Shown here in pieces: positions 1 through 10,871 of a stretch of 64,000 bases of DNA. The position numbers and the translations under genes are program-made. The stretch covers positions 4,092,001 through 4,156,000 of the forward strand of contig NZ_CP134195.1 of the NCBI RefSeq assembly GCF_031585635.1. Reading direction: 5' to 3'. Position 1 is the stretch's first letter. Every line of letters starts with the position of its first letter. Source of the stretch: Paraburkholderia sp. FT54 (GTDB taxonomy: Bacteria > Pseudomonadota > Gammaproteobacteria > Burkholderiales > Burkholderiaceae). The notes under the pieces are model-generated. The model was not told where the DNA came from and ran no database searches. It was given only the letters and a program-made list of their open reading frames with translations.

Positions 1-254
1 TAGAAATAATTCTTGCGCGCGAAGATGCTGCGCGGCGCCACCGTCGCGCCGATCGCGAGGCCGAACTGGATCGCGCGCTCCACAGCGCCGCGGTTCATCA
101 CCGGCAACGTGCCCGGCAACGCCAGATCGACGGGGCACGCTTGCGTGTTCGGCGCAGCGCCGAATTGCGTAGCGGCTCCCGAGAAAATCTTCGATTGGGT
201 CGACAGTTGCGTGTGGGTCTCCAGACCGATCACGACTTCCCATTGCTTGGCCAT
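1..254 (-). CDS. gatB: Aspartyl/glutamyl-tRNA amidotransferase subunit B, 5' part only
   Basis: GatB binds the misacylated tRNA and activates its Glu or Asp side chain in the GatCAB complex, which converts Glu-tRNA(Gln) and Asp-tRNA(Asn) to the amidated forms. Only the first 84 codons lie in the window, and the rest runs off the left edge. The N-terminus reads [19 protein letters not shown], the classic start of GatB with its GLETH(V/T)QL motif. The ATG at 254 is 6 bases past the gatA stop on the same strand, so the two are transcribed and probably translated together. The start is firm because the family motif begins within ten residues of it. Confidence 0.95.
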   Translation of the reverse strand, partial: MAKQWEVVIGLETHTQLSTQSKIFSGAATQFGAAPNTQACPVDLALPGTLPVMNRGAVERAIQFGLAIGATVAPRSIFARKNYF

Positions 255-259
255 GGTGC

Positions 260-1747
260 TCACACTCCTGCCGGTGCTTTGCGGTGCCAGTCGGTCGCGC
301 GCTGGAACGCGTCGGCCACCTGCAGCATCCGGGCTTCATTGAAATAGTTGCCGATGATCTGCAAACCCACCGGACGCTGCGCGTTCGCGCCCGCGCCGAA
401 ACCGCACGGCACGCTCATGCCCGGCAAACCGGCGAGGCTCACCGACAGCGTGTAGATGTCGGCCAGATACATCTGCACCGGATCGTCGCCCTTCGCGCCG
501 AGGTCCCACGCCACCGACGGCGCAACCGGTCCCATGATCACGTCGCACTGCTTGAACGCTTCCTGGAAGTCCTGCGCGATGATGCGGCGGATCTTCTGCG
601 CCTGCAGGTAGTACGCGTCGTAATAGCCGTGCGACAGCACGTAGGCGCCCACCAGTATGCGACGCTTCACCTCCGGGCCGAAACCTTCGGCGCGTGACTT
701 CTTGTACATGTCGAGCAGATCGCGATACTCCGCCGCGCGATGACCGAAGCGCACACCGTCGAAACGCGACAGGTTCGACGAAGCCTCCGCCGGCGCGATC
801 ACGTAGTACACCGGGATCGACAACTCCGTTTTCGGCAGCGACACTTCGACGAGCGTGGCGCCAAGCGCTTCGTATTGCTTGAGCGCGGCGTCGATCGACG
901 CGCGCACGTCGTCGGCAAGACCGGCGCCGAAATACTCTTTCGGCAAGCCGATGCGCAGGCCGGCGAGCGGCTTGCCGGCGCCGTCTTCCTTCCACGGCTT
1001 GCCGAGGTAGCGCGTGTAGTCTTCGTCGTCGCGCACGAGGCTGGTCGAATCGCGCTCGTCGAAACCGGCCATGGCGTTGAGCAGCGTGGCGCAATCCGCG
1101 GCGTTTTGCGCCATCGGACCGCCCTGATCCAGCGACGAGGCGAACGCGATCATGCCGTAACGCGACACGCGGCCGTACGTCGGCTTGATGCCGGTGATGC
1201 CGGAGAACGACGCCGGCTGACGGATCGAGCCACCGGTATCCGTCCCGGTTGCGGCAGGCGCAAGGCGCGCAGCCACGGCCGCTGCCGAACCGCCCGACGA
1301 ACCGCCCGGCACGGCCTTGACATCCCACGGATTCTGCACGGGACCAAAGTACGAATTCTCGTTGGATGAGCCCATTGCGAACTCATCCATATTGGTCTTG
1401 CCCACGCACACCATGCCGGCGTTCTGCAGACGCGCGACCACGGTCGCGTCGAACGGGCTCTCGTAGTTCGACAGCATTTTTGAGCCGGCGGTGGAGCGCC
1501 AGCCCTTGGTGACGAACACGTCCTTGTGCGCGATCGGCAGGCCGACCAGCGGGCCGGCGTGGCCGGTATGCAGCAGGGCGTCCGCGGCTTTCGCCTGCGC
1601 GAGCGTCAGATCGGGATCGACCTGGATGAATGCGTTCAGGCTGTTGGCCGCATCGATCCGCTTCAGATAGAGCTGCGCCAGTTCGACTGCGGAGCATTCC
1701 TTGGCCGTCAGTGCGGCGCGCAGTTCGGTCAAACTTTTTTCATGCAT
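260..1747 (-). CDS. gatA: Aspartyl/glutamyl-tRNA amidotransferase subunit A
   Basis: GatA is the glutaminase/amidase subunit that releases ammonia for transamidation. The 495-residue protein has the normal length. It carries the amidase signature, with Lys75 in PIAHKDVF, the cis-Ser Ser150 in the GGSSGGS loop and the nucleophile Ser174 in [10 protein letters not shown]. Their 75- and 24-residue spacings match the Lys-cisSer-Ser triad of characterised GatA. It lies between gatC (193 bases upstream) and gatB (5 bases downstream), giving the order gatC-gatA-gatB. The ATG at 1747 gives MHEKSLTEL, a typical GatA N-terminus. Confidence 0.97.
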   Translation of the reverse strand: MHEKSLTELRAALTAKECSAVELAQLYLKRIDAANSLNAFIQVDPDLTLAQAKAADALLHTGHAGPLVGLPIAHKDVFVTKGWRSTAGSKMLSNYESPFDATVVARLQNAGMVCVGKTNMDEFAMGSSNENSYFGPVQNPWDVKAVPGGSSGGSAAAVAARLAPAATGTDTGGSIRQPASFSGITGIKPTYGRVSRYGMIAFASSLDQGGPMAQNAADCATLLNAMAGFDERDSTSLVRDDEDYTRYLGKPWKEDGAGKPLAGLRIGLPKEYFGAGLADDVRASIDAALKQYEALGATLVEVSLPKTELSIPVYYVIAPAEASSNLSRFDGVRFGHRAAEYRDLLDMYKKSRAEGFGPEVKRRILVGAYVLSHGYYDAYYLQAQKIRRIIAQDFQEAFKQCDVIMGPVAPSVAWDLGAKGDDPVQMYLADIYTLSVSLAGLPGMSVPCGFGAGANAQRPVGLQIIGNYFNEARMLQVADAFQRATDWHRKAPAGV

Positions 1748-1940
1748 TGCGTTTTATCCTGAAGAGCGCGGCAGCGCAGTCACGCTGCCGTGGAGGCGTT
1801 CGGCTGCCCGCCGGCAAACCGAGCCGAAGAAGCCGGAGACGACGGTCATGCAAGCGCCGGGCACATGAGGCGGTATGCCGCGAGTCGGCACATCGCCGCA
1901 AGGCTGGCTCGCACGCCGCGCCAGGCTCGATGCGCGGGTT

Positions 1941-2240
1941 TTACTCGATCACCTTCGGCACGAGATACAGGCCTTCCTGCACGGCCGGCGCCGGGCGCTG
2001 GAAAGCTTCGCGTGCGACCGTTTCGGTCACCGCGTCGTCACGCAGACGCAGCGCGACGTCTTCGATCTGCTCGATCGGATGGGCAAGCGGCGCGATGCCG
2101 GTGGTATCGACCGCCTGCATCTGCTCGACGAGGCCAAAAAAATCGTTGAGCTGGACAAGCGTGTGTTCAGCTTCGGCGTCGGCCAGTTCGAGCCGCGCAA
2201 GATGCGCGATGCGTTTTACATCGGTCAGGGTCAGAGCCAT
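1941..2240 (-). CDS. gatC: Aspartyl/glutamyl-tRNA amidotransferase subunit C
   Basis: GatC is the small subunit that wraps around and stabilises GatA and GatB. The product is 99 residues, the usual size, beginning [19 protein letters not shown], where the family's IAxLARL helix is clear. It ends with [10 protein letters not shown], matching the conserved C-terminal (F/Y)xVPKVIE. The open frame extends 15 codons upstream of this ATG, but the family N-terminus begins here, so the start at 2240 is preferred. It is first in the operon and divergent from mreB. Confidence 0.95.
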   Translation of the reverse strand: MALTLTDVKRIAHLARLELADAEAEHTLVQLNDFFGLVEQMQAVDTTGIAPLAHPIEQIEDVALRLRDDAVTETVAREAFQRPAPAVQEGLYLVPKVIE

Positions 2241-2618
2241 GCAGTCACCGGAAAATGTGGTGGACCGCCGCAGCACGGAAAACAACGCTGCGACAGCGGG
2301 TTACGACGCTGGAGGAAGACCTCGAAAAAGGGGCCAGCGGGGGCAAAAAGTGCCGTCCGTTTCCTTCAAAACATCCAAAATTATAAGGTATCATTACGCG
2401 TTCGACCCAAACCCGGACCGTCTTACCAAGGCCTTTCTGAACAATTCCCAAAGATAGTTCGGATTTTTCTGACCTGGCTTTGCACCGGCCTCCGGTAGAC
2501 TCCCTCGCAGCTTCAAGTTCCTGTGGCGCCGCTTCCGCCCGGTTGAAGCTGTTATTTTTTCCGCTGCCGCCCTGCGCAACCATTGCGAGGCCCGGCCCCC
2601 AGCGAGACAGGATTTTGA
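2241..2618. promoter_or_regulatory. Divergent gatC/mreB intergenic region with a minus-strand -10 box
   Basis: This 378-base gap separates gatC (minus) from mreB (plus). Reading the minus strand, a perfect TATAAT lies at 2385-2380. A weak TTGGGT about 19 bases upstream of it could be a -35. This would give gatCAB a leader of about 130 bases. No equally clear promoter for mreB was found. The sequence around 2365-2400 is AT-richer than its surroundings. No additional gene is seen. Confidence 0.4.
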
Positions 2619-3662
<1,044 letters not shown>

Positions 3663-3815
3663 GCGAGCCCATCTCCATGTCAGTAGCGCGGATCAGGCAA
3701 ACGGCCCCTTGCGGGCCGGTTTGCCATTGGCTGGGCCTGCCAGCCTCCGCGCGCTGAACGCGCGTCCCTCGCGCGCCGCCGTCTCACCCAACCGCTCACG
3801 CCCCCGGCGCCGACC

Positions 3816-4925
3816 ATGGAATACAGTCCGCCGCCCCTGTTCAAGCAAGGACCGTCTGCCCTCGCACGACTCGTGTTTTTTGTCGTGCTGGCGCTCGCCC
3901 TGCTGATCTCCGACGCGCGCTTCAGAACGCTCGAAATCGTGCGTGGCGTGCTCGGCGCGGGTCTTTATCCGTTGCAACGCGCGGCCCTCGTGCCACGCGA
4001 CATGTTCGTGGGCGCCGCCGACCTGGCCGTGACCAGCGCCACGCTGCGCAGCGAAAACGACAAGCTGCGCACCAAAGATCTGCGGCTTTCGCAGCAAGCC
4101 AATAAGGCCGCGGAACTGGCTGCCGAAAACGCGCATTTGCGCGCGCTTCTGCAACTGTCGCAGCGCTCCACCACAGAATCGCTGCCCGCCGAGATCCAGT
4201 ACGACACGCGCGATCCGTTCACGCAGAAGGTCGTGATCGGCCGCGGTGCGCAGCAGGGCATCCAGAACGGTTCGCCGGTCGTCAATGAAGACGGCGTGAT
4301 CGGCCAGGTGACGCGCGTGTTCCCGCTGCAAGCCGAAGTAACGCTGCTCACGGACAAGGATCAGGCCGTGCCCGTGCAGATCGTGCGCACCGGCCTGCGC
4401 AGTGTGATTTATGGCACGCCGAAGGGCGACACGCTCGATCTGCGCTTCGTGCCGATCAGCGCCGACATCCAGACCGGCGACGAACTCGTCACCAGCGGCC
4501 TGGACGGCGTGTATCCGCCGGGCCTGCCGGTTGCCAAGGTGGTGCGGGTCGACAAACAGGCCGATACGGCGTTCGCGCGCGTGATCTGCCTGCCGATCGC
4601 GCCGGTGCGCGGCGCACGTCAGTTGCTGGTGCTGCATTACGTGAACAATGTGCCGCCGCGTCCCGCCGAAGAGCCCGATGCAGCCACGGCCGCGAAAGAC
4701 GCCAAAGCGAAGAAGGGCGCCAAGCCGGCCGACGGCAAAGCTGCAGCGGACAAATCTCCGGCAAAAGCGGGCGAAAAACCCGCCGCCGAGAAACCCGCGG
4801 CAGCCAAGCCCGCCGAAAAAGCGCCGGCCAAACCGGCCGTCGCCGACAAAAAATCCGCTCCCGAAAAGAAACCGGCCGCTGAGAAAAACGCGAAGCCGCC
4901 AGCCAAGCCAGGGGCCCAGCCATGA
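3816..4925 (+). CDS. mreC: Rod shape-determining protein MreC with Ala/Lys/Pro-rich tail
   Basis: MreC is an inner-membrane-anchored periplasmic protein that links MreB filaments to PBP2. There is one membrane segment around residues 15-30 (LVFFVVLALALLISDAR), then a coiled coil at about 65-110, and the beta-barrel MreC core up to about residue 275. After the core a low-complexity tail of about 95 residues, rich in Ala, Lys and Pro, runs to the end at 369. Such tails are common in Burkholderiales MreC. The stop overlaps the mreD start by 4 bases (ATGA). Confidence 0.95.
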   Translation: MEYSPPPLFKQGPSALARLVFFVVLALALLISDARFRTLEIVRGVLGAGLYPLQRAALVPRDMFVGAADLAVTSATLRSENDKLRTKDLRLSQQANKAAELAAENAHLRALLQLSQRSTTESLPAEIQYDTRDPFTQKVVIGRGAQQGIQNGSPVVNEDGVIGQVTRVFPLQAEVTLLTDKDQAVPVQIVRTGLRSVIYGTPKGDTLDLRFVPISADIQTGDELVTSGLDGVYPPGLPVAKVVRVDKQADTAFARVICLPIAPVRGARQLLVLHYVNNVPPRPAEEPDAATAAKDAKAKKGAKPADGKAAADKSPAKAGEKPAAEKPAAAKPAEKAPAKPAVADKKSAPEKKPAAEKNAKPPAKPGAQP

Positions 4926-5434
4926 ACCGTCCGCAATACATTCTGCAGCCGGTCAATCCCTACTTCATCTCGTTCAGTCTCGCCGCGGCGTTCCTGTTGA
5001 ACCTGATGCCGTGGGGGCGCCTCGCCGGCGTACCGGACTTCGTGGCGCTCGTGCTGCTGTTCTGGAACGTGCACCAGCCGCGCAAAGTCGGCATGGGCAT
5101 CGCTTTTTCGCTCGGTTTGCTGATGGACGTGCATAACGCCAGCCTGCTCGGCGAGCACGCGCTGGCGTACACATTGTTGTCGTACGGCGCGATCACGATT
5201 CACCGCCGCGTGCTGTGGATGTCGCTCGGCGTGCAGACCTTCGCGGTCATGCCGCTGCTGGTCGTCGCGCAACTGGTGCCGTTCGTGATCCGTCTGCTGA
5301 CGGGCGCGGCGTTTCCGGGTTGGGGTTATCTGATCGACGGTTTTGTCGAAGCCGCGCTGTGGCCGGTCACCAGCGTGCTGCTGCTGATGCCGCAGCGCCG
5401 CCCGGCCGATCCGGACGATACTCGGCCAATTTGA
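4922..5434 (+). CDS. mreD: Rod shape-determining membrane protein MreD
   Basis: MreD is the polytopic inner-membrane partner of MreC. The 170-residue protein is almost entirely hydrophobic, with about five predicted membrane segments, among them YFISFSLAAAFLLNLMPW near residue 14. It starts with the ATGA overlap with mreC, so translation is coupled. Its length and its position between mreC and mrdA fit the family. Its C-terminus (QRRPADPDDTRPI) is polar and probably cytoplasmic. Confidence 0.93.
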   Translation: MNRPQYILQPVNPYFISFSLAAAFLLNLMPWGRLAGVPDFVALVLLFWNVHQPRKVGMGIAFSLGLLMDVHNASLLGEHALAYTLLSYGAITIHRRVLWMSLGVQTFAVMPLLVVAQLVPFVIRLLTGAAFPGWGYLIDGFVEAALWPVTSVLLLMPQRRPADPDDTRPI

Positions 5435-5576
5435 ACCCGCATCGAGCCCGCCGGCCGTTCTTGCCAGAACCCACTTTGCCGGCCCGCTCGACGCGCACCA
5501 CTGTTCATGCCTTCCGGTTCCGGCCGGAAAAGGCGCACACTCATGATGGCCGTCACCCGGCCTTTTGCAGAATCGC

Positions 5577-7886
5577 ATGACCGAATTCAAGGACACTCAG
5601 CAACAGCTCTCGAAGTTCCGCCTGCGCGTCGCGGCGGCGGGCCTGTTCGTGTTCGTCTGCTTCGGGTTGATCGGCTTCCGGTTCCTGTTCCTGCAGGTCT
5701 GGCACTACAGCAAATACTCGCTGCAGGCCGACGAAAACCGAATTTCCGTCGCGCCGATCGTGCCGAACCGCGGCATCATCACTGACCGCAACGGCGTCGT
5801 GCTGGCCAAGAACTACTCGGCCTACACGCTCGAACTGACGCCCTCGAAGCTGAACGACTCGATCGAAAACGTGATCGACAACCTGGCCACGGTCGTCTCG
5901 ATCGACGCACGCGATCGCCGCCGTTTCAAGAAACTGCAGGAAGACTCGAAGAACTTCGAGAGCCTGCCGATCCGCACCCGCCTAACGGACGACGAAGTCG
6001 CGCGCTTCACCGCGCAGCGCTTCCGTTTTCCCGGCGTGGAAGTGCGCGCGCGCCTGTTCCGCCAATATCCGCTCGGGCCGACCGCGGCGCACGTGATCGG
6101 CTACATCGGCCGGATTTCGCAGCGCGACCAGGATCGTATCGACGACGCCAGCGACCAGAACGACAGCGATCCGGACCACTACGATCCGCGTCTGGACGCG
6201 AACAACTACAAGGGCACCGACTACATCGGCAAGATCGGTGTCGAGCAGAGTTACGAGACCGAGCTGCACGGCCAGACCGGTTTCGAGGAAGTGGAAGTGA
6301 CCGCCGGCGGCCGCCCCGTGCGCACGTTGTCGCGCACGCAGGCAACGCCTGGCAACAACCTCGTGCTGTCTTTGGATATCGGGCTGCAGCAGGTCGCCGA
6401 GCAAGCCTTCGCGGGCCGCCGCGGCGCGCTGGTCGCGATCGAGCCGTCGACGGGCGACGTGCTCGCCTTCGTGTCCGCGCCGAGCTTCGATCCGAATTCG
6501 TTCGTCGACGGCATCGACCAGCAGACCTGGGACGATCTCAACAACTCGCCCGACCACCCGCTGCTCAACCGGCCGCTGCACGGCACCTATCCGCCGGGCT
6601 CGACTTACAAGCCGTTCATGGCGCTCGCCGCGCTGACGCTGCATAAACGCACGCCGAGCTGGGGTTTCCAGGATCCGGGCTCGTACACCTTCGGCGGCCA
6701 CACGTTCCGCAACGACGTGCGCTCGGGCCAAGGCTGGGTCGACATGAACCGCGCGATCGTGGTGTCGAACGACACGTATTTCTACATGCTGGCACACGAT
6801 CTCGGCGTCAACAATATCGCCAACTTCATGAAGCCGTGGGGCTTCGGCCAGATCACCGGCATCGACATTTCGGGTGAAGCGCGCGGCATCCTGCCGTCCA
6901 CGGAATGGAAGCGCAAGGCGTACCGCAAGCCCGAACAGCAACGCTGGTATGAAGGCGAAACGATCAGTCTCGGCATCGGCCAGGGCTATAACTCGTTCAC
7001 CATTCTTCAGCTCGCTCACGCCACGGCCACGCTCGCGAACAACGGCGTCGTGATGAAGCCGCACCTCGTGCGTGACATCGAAAATCCGATCACGAAGGAG
7101 ACCCGGCCGGTCGTGCGCGATCCGAGCGACAAGATTGCGGTGAAGCAATCGGACATCGACATCATCAAGCGCGCGATGGAAGGCGTCGTGACCAACGGCA
7201 CGGCGTCCAAGCTGTTCATCGGCGCGCAGTACCAGGCGGCCGGCAAGACGGGGACGGCGCAGGTCTACTCGCTGCAGGGCGCGAACTACAAGGGCCACGC
7301 GATCGCCGAACATCTGCGGGACCACGCGCTCTTCATCGCCTTCGCACCGGCCGAGCAGCCGAAGATCGCGCTCGCGCTGATCGTCGAAAACGGCGGCTGG
7401 GGTGCGGAATCGGCGGGCCCGATCGCGCGCAAGGTGCTCGATTACTACCTCGTCGGCAAGAACAAGCCGGGCGCTCAGGCGGCCGCCATCGAAGCAGCGG
7501 CGTCGGCGACCGAAGATGCGTCCGCGCCGGAAGTCGGCGGCGCACCGCCGTCGCCGCAGGACGGAGTGCAGCCGGTCAAGGTCGCGGCGGGCTTCACGGC
7601 CCTACCGATTCCCGGCGCGGCTTCGGCGGCAGCTGCGGCCTCGGCTGCGGCGGCTGCGAGGGCTGCATCCGCGGCGGCGGTTGCCTCTGCGCCTGCTGCT
7701 GCGTCAACGCCCGTGGGCGCCTCCGCGTCTGCCGCCACGAAGAATACAGCGTCGCGTAAATCCGGCGCCCCGCATAAACCCCGTCCGGCCAGCGAGCCGG
7801 CGCCGACTGCCGCCGCTGCATCGCGGGACAACGGCATTCAGGCCACGTCGCCACGCCAGCCGGTCTCCGGCGGCATCGACGAGTAA
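5577..7886 (+). CDS. mrdA: Penicillin-binding protein 2 (elongation transpeptidase)
   Basis: PBP2 cross-links peptidoglycan during lateral growth together with RodA. An N-terminal membrane anchor lies at about residues 22-40, then the PBP dimerisation domain, then the transpeptidase domain with the active-site motif STYK (Ser342), SND (397-399) and KTG (557-559). After about residue 630 comes an Ala/Pro-rich, low-complexity extension of about 135 residues, so the 769-residue protein is longer than E. coli PBP2. An in-frame TTG lies 4 codons upstream (5565), but the ATG at 5577 gives the family N-terminus MTEFKD. Next gene: rodA, 10 bases downstream. Confidence 0.96.
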   Translation: MTEFKDTQQQLSKFRLRVAAAGLFVFVCFGLIGFRFLFLQVWHYSKYSLQADENRISVAPIVPNRGIITDRNGVVLAKNYSAYTLELTPSKLNDSIENVIDNLATVVSIDARDRRRFKKLQEDSKNFESLPIRTRLTDDEVARFTAQRFRFPGVEVRARLFRQYPLGPTAAHVIGYIGRISQRDQDRIDDASDQNDSDPDHYDPRLDANNYKGTDYIGKIGVEQSYETELHGQTGFEEVEVTAGGRPVRTLSRTQATPGNNLVLSLDIGLQQVAEQAFAGRRGALVAIEPSTGDVLAFVSAPSFDPNSFVDGIDQQTWDDLNNSPDHPLLNRPLHGTYPPGSTYKPFMALAALTLHKRTPSWGFQDPGSYTFGGHTFRNDVRSGQGWVDMNRAIVVSNDTYFYMLAHDLGVNNIANFMKPWGFGQITGIDISGEARGILPSTEWKRKAYRKPEQQRWYEGETISLGIGQGYNSFTILQLAHATATLANNGVVMKPHLVRDIENPITKETRPVVRDPSDKIAVKQSDIDIIKRAMEGVVTNGTASKLFIGAQYQAAGKTGTAQVYSLQGANYKGHAIAEHLRDHALFIAFAPAEQPKIALALIVENGGWGAESAGPIARKVLDYYLVGKNKPGAQAAAIEAAASATEDASAPEVGGAPPSPQDGVQPVKVAAGFTALPIPGAASAAAAASAAAAARAASAAAVASAPAAASTPVGASASAATKNTASRKSGAPHKPRPASEPAPTAAAASRDNGIQATSPRQPVSGGIDE

Positions 7887-7896
7887 GGAGAAAGGC

Positions 7897-9045
7897 ATGC
7901 AATTCGACAAGCGCGCCTGGCTCGACCGCATCAAGCGGATGTTTGCGGGCTTCGACCGCCCGCTCGCACTGATCGTGTTCCTGCTGTTGTGCGTCGGCAT
8001 CGTTACGCTATACAGCGCGAGTCTGGATGTCCCCGGCCGCGTGGAGGACCAGTTGCGCAACATCATGCTGACGTTCGTGCTGATGTGGGCGCTCGCCAAT
8101 GTGCCACCCACCACGCTGATGCGCTTCGCGGTTCCGCTCTATACATTCGGAATCGCGTTACTGGTCGCGGTGGCGCTATTCGGCCTCACGCGTAAGGGCG
8201 CGAAGCGTTGGATCAATGTCGGCGTGGTGATCCAACCGTCGGAAATCCTGAAGATCGCCACGCCACTGATGCTCGCGTGGTACTACCAGCGACGCGAAGG
8301 CGTGATGCGCTGGTATGACTTTCTAGTCGGCCTGTTGATCCTCGCGGTGCCGGTCGGCCTGATCGCCAAGCAGCCCGACCTCGGCACGGCCGTGCTGGTG
8401 TTCGCGGCCGGTCTCTTCGTGATCTACTTCGCGGGCCTGAGCTTCAAGTTGATCGTGCCGGTGCTGATTGCAGGCGTGATCGCGGTCGCGTCGATCGCGG
8501 CGTTCCAGGACAAGATCTGTCAGCCCGAAGTGCAATGGCCGCTGATGCACGACTACCAGAAGCACCGCATCTGTACGCTGCTCGATCCGACCTCCGATCC
8601 GCTCGGCAAAGGCTTCCACACGATCCAGGCGGTCATCGCGATCGGCTCGGGTGGTCCGCTTGGCAAAGGCTGGCTGAAGGGCACGCAGGCGCATCTGGAG
8701 TTCATCCCCGAGAAACACACCGACTTCATTTTCGCGGTGTTCTCCGAAGAGTTCGGGCTGGCGGGCGGCATCGTGCTGCTCACGCTGTACATGCTGCTGA
8801 TCGCGCGCGGCCTGTATATCGCGGCCAATGGCGCGACGCTATTTGGACGCCTGTTAGCCGGCTCGCTAACCATGGCGTTCTTCACCTACGCGTTCGTGAA
8901 TATCGGCATGGTGAGCGGCATCTTGCCGGTGGTCGGCGTGCCGTTGCCATTCATGAGTTACGGTGGGACCGCGTTGACGACGCTAGGGGTGGCTATCGGC
9001 CTCATCATGAGCGTCGCGCGGCAGAAGCGGTTGATGCAGAGTTAG
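7897..9045 (+). CDS. rodA: Rod shape-determining protein RodA (SEDS glycosyltransferase)
   Basis: RodA is the SEDS-family peptidoglycan polymerase that works with PBP2. The 382-residue product has about ten hydrophobic helices, starting with LALIVFLLLCVGIVTLYSAS. It has the SEDS motifs KPTLG-like KQPDLGTAVL and PEKHTDFIFAV, plus PFMSYGGTAL near the C-terminus. The ATG at 7897 sits 7 bases after a strong AAGGAGAAAG site that follows the mrdA stop. It is the last gene of the operon, with a terminator 40 bases downstream. Confidence 0.96.
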   Translation: MQFDKRAWLDRIKRMFAGFDRPLALIVFLLLCVGIVTLYSASLDVPGRVEDQLRNIMLTFVLMWALANVPPTTLMRFAVPLYTFGIALLVAVALFGLTRKGAKRWINVGVVIQPSEILKIATPLMLAWYYQRREGVMRWYDFLVGLLILAVPVGLIAKQPDLGTAVLVFAAGLFVIYFAGLSFKLIVPVLIAGVIAVASIAAFQDKICQPEVQWPLMHDYQKHRICTLLDPTSDPLGKGFHTIQAVIAIGSGGPLGKGWLKGTQAHLEFIPEKHTDFIFAVFSEEFGLAGGIVLLTLYMLLIARGLYIAANGATLFGRLLAGSLTMAFFTYAFVNIGMVSGILPVVGVPLPFMSYGGTALTTLGVAIGLIMSVARQKRLMQS

Positions 9046-9085
9046 TGCGGAGCCGCGCACGACATCGACGAGACACGCAGCAAAA

Positions 9086-9121
9086 GGGGCGCTCTTCGCA
9101 CACACGGAGCGCCCCTTTTTT
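9086..9121 (+). terminator. Rho-independent terminator of the mre-mrdA-rodA operon
   Basis: A 9-bp perfect stem (GGGGCGCTC at 9086-9094 with GAGCGCCCC at 9107-9115) is followed by six T residues. Four A residues precede the stem, so it may also act on minus-strand transcription. Confidence 0.85.
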
Positions 9122-9153
9122 GTGTCCAACGGAGTTTATCCAACGCGACCGTT

Positions 9154-9858
9154 TTACTGCGGCTTGACTTCCTTCTGATCCCGCAACTGCGCGCTGAGTT
9201 GCTGATACTTGAGCCGCGCCGCCGGATCGCCCTGCGCCGCCGCAGCCGCGTAATAAGCACGCGCCACGTTGAGGTTCTTCTCCACGCCGTCGCCGCCTCG
9301 CTCGTAGAACGAGCCGGCCACGTATTGCGCGGTCATGTCGCCGCCCTCAGCCGCTTTCTTGTACCAGACGAACGCCTGCTTGTTGTCGCGCTCCGTGCCG
9401 CGTCCATCGAGGAACTGATTGGCCAGCGCCAACTCCGCCTGCACGTGTCCCTGCTGCGCCGCCTTCAGGAACCAGCGGTGCGCCTCAACCGGATCGCGCC
9501 CGACGAACTCGCCATCGTCGTACATCTTGCCGTACACGTATTGCGCGTGCGACATGTTGGCGTCGGCGGCCTTGCGCAGCCATTTCTTGCCTTCGTCGAC
9601 ATTGGCTGGGGTGCCTTCGCCGTTGAGCAGCATCATCGCGTAGTTGAACTCGGCGAGCCGGCTGCCGCGCTCGGCGGCCTTGCGGAACTCGACAAGCGCC
9701 GCGGCCAGATTGCCGGCGTTGTAGTCGGCGACCGCGGTTTGCGTCTCTGGATCGTTCGACTTCGCAACGCGGCTGTCTTGCGCATAGGCCGCGGCATTCG
9801 CCATCAATGCCGCTGTGACTGCCAGACGCACCACGACGCACTGCACCATCCCCTTCAT
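9154..9858 (-). CDS. Secreted Sel1-like repeat (TPR-type) protein
   Basis: The 234-residue protein starts with a cleavable signal peptide (hydrophobic LAVTAALMANAAAYAQ ending in an AxA-type site). It continues with four to five Sel1-like repeats of about 36 residues, recognisable from the recurring A..Y..G..Y..G pattern, for example AQYVYGKMYDDGEFV and AQYVAGSFYERGGDG. Sel1 repeats make alpha/alpha solenoids for protein-protein contact, and the partner is unknown. The ATG at 9858 follows GGAGGTGAGGTC and overlaps the stop of the upstream aldolase gene by 4 bases, so the two are translationally coupled. A longer in-frame reading upstream lacks a plausible start and overlaps the aldolase. Confidence 0.85.
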   Translation of the reverse strand: MKGMVQCVVVRLAVTAALMANAAAYAQDSRVAKSNDPETQTAVADYNAGNLAAALVEFRKAAERGSRLAEFNYAMMLLNGEGTPANVDEGKKWLRKAADANMSHAQYVYGKMYDDGEFVGRDPVEAHRWFLKAAQQGHVQAELALANQFLDGRGTERDNKQAFVWYKKAAEGGDMTAQYVAGSFYERGGDGVEKNLNVARAYYAAAAAQGDPAARLKYQQLSAQLRDQKEVKPQ

Positions 9859-10637
9859 GACCTCACCTCCTGCAGCGCCTGGCGAGTCGCGCGCAACATC
9901 CACATGACGTCGGCGGCCAGAGCGATAAAACGAAAACCGGCATCGCGATGCTGCTTGGCGCTCGCGACGTCCATGGCAAAAATTCCGGCGGCAATGCCCG
10001 CCTTGTCCGCGGCACTCACGATGCGCGCCATCGCGGCCTGCACATCGGCGTGCTTCGAATCGCCGAGATGACCCAAGCTCGCTGCGAGGTCGGCCGGTCC
10101 GACGAACAGGCAATCGACGCCCGGCGTCGCCGCGATCTTTTCCACCTCCTGCAAACCGCGCGCCGACTCGATCTGCACAATGGTCGCGATCTGCGCGTTG
10201 GCCGTCTGCACGTAGTCGCGCCGCATGCCGTAGCCCGCGGCCCGCACCGCGCCCGCGACACCGCGCTCACCATCGAGCGCCCCGGCGGTCGGGTATTGCG
10301 TGAGACGCACGGCACGCGCCGCCTCATCCGCGGACTCGATATTCGGGAACATCAGCGTGCGCGCGCCTGCGTCCAGCACGCGCTTGACGAGCCACGCTTC
10401 GCTGGACGGCACGCGCACCACCGGCTCACTCGGCAGATGCGCGGCGGCAATCGCGCGCAATTGCGAGGCGACGTCGCCGCTATCGTTGGGCGAGTGCTCC
10501 ATGTCGATCAGCAGCCAGTCGTAACCGGCGTGCGCGAGCGCTTCGGCGGCGGCATCGCTGCCGAGCGAAAGCCACAGTCCGAACAGAGGATCGGTTTCTT
10601 TGAGGCGTAACTTGAGGGGATTGGTGAAGGTGCTCAT
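9855..10637 (-). CDS. HpcH/HpaI-family aldolase
   Basis: This is a class II pyruvate aldolase of the 2,4-dihydroxyhept-2-ene-1,7-dioate aldolase fold (260 residues). Visible family features are DMEH with His48 as general base, Arg75 in VVRVP, metal ligands Glu157 (IVQIES) and Asp183 (VGPADLAASLG), and the C-terminal AADVMWM. These positions match the HpcH active site. The physiological substrate cannot be read from sequence. The context (a Sel1 protein downstream, queD upstream) does not place it in an aromatic degradation operon. There is a 4-base overlap with the next gene. Confidence 0.88.
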   Translation of the reverse strand: MSTFTNPLKLRLKETDPLFGLWLSLGSDAAAEALAHAGYDWLLIDMEHSPNDSGDVASQLRAIAAAHLPSEPVVRVPSSEAWLVKRVLDAGARTLMFPNIESADEAARAVRLTQYPTAGALDGERGVAGAVRAAGYGMRRDYVQTANAQIATIVQIESARGLQEVEKIAATPGVDCLFVGPADLAASLGHLGDSKHADVQAAMARIVSAADKAGIAAGIFAMDVASAKQHRDAGFRFIALAADVMWMLRATRQALQEVRS

Positions 10638-10871
10638 CGCCGCGCTCCGTGACGATGAAGCGGCGCTTCGTCCGAACTGCGGGAAAGCGCGCTGGCCGCG
10701 TGGGCCAGATGAGCGCGCGCGCCGTGACGGCTGTCAGGTCTGCTGCGACGCAATGCGGTGACCGGCATGTCTCGCTCCGTGTGGTTATCGGAGCGATCAT
10801 ACCGTGACAATAACGTGAGGGTGGGCGTTCCCCAAAGGGGACTTCCTCCGGAAGGTGCGCCGGTGCCGGGT

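Noticed and set aside
10829..10855. Two small hairpins after queD considered as a terminator
   Set aside because: Stems of 4-6 bases and no T run on the minus strand.
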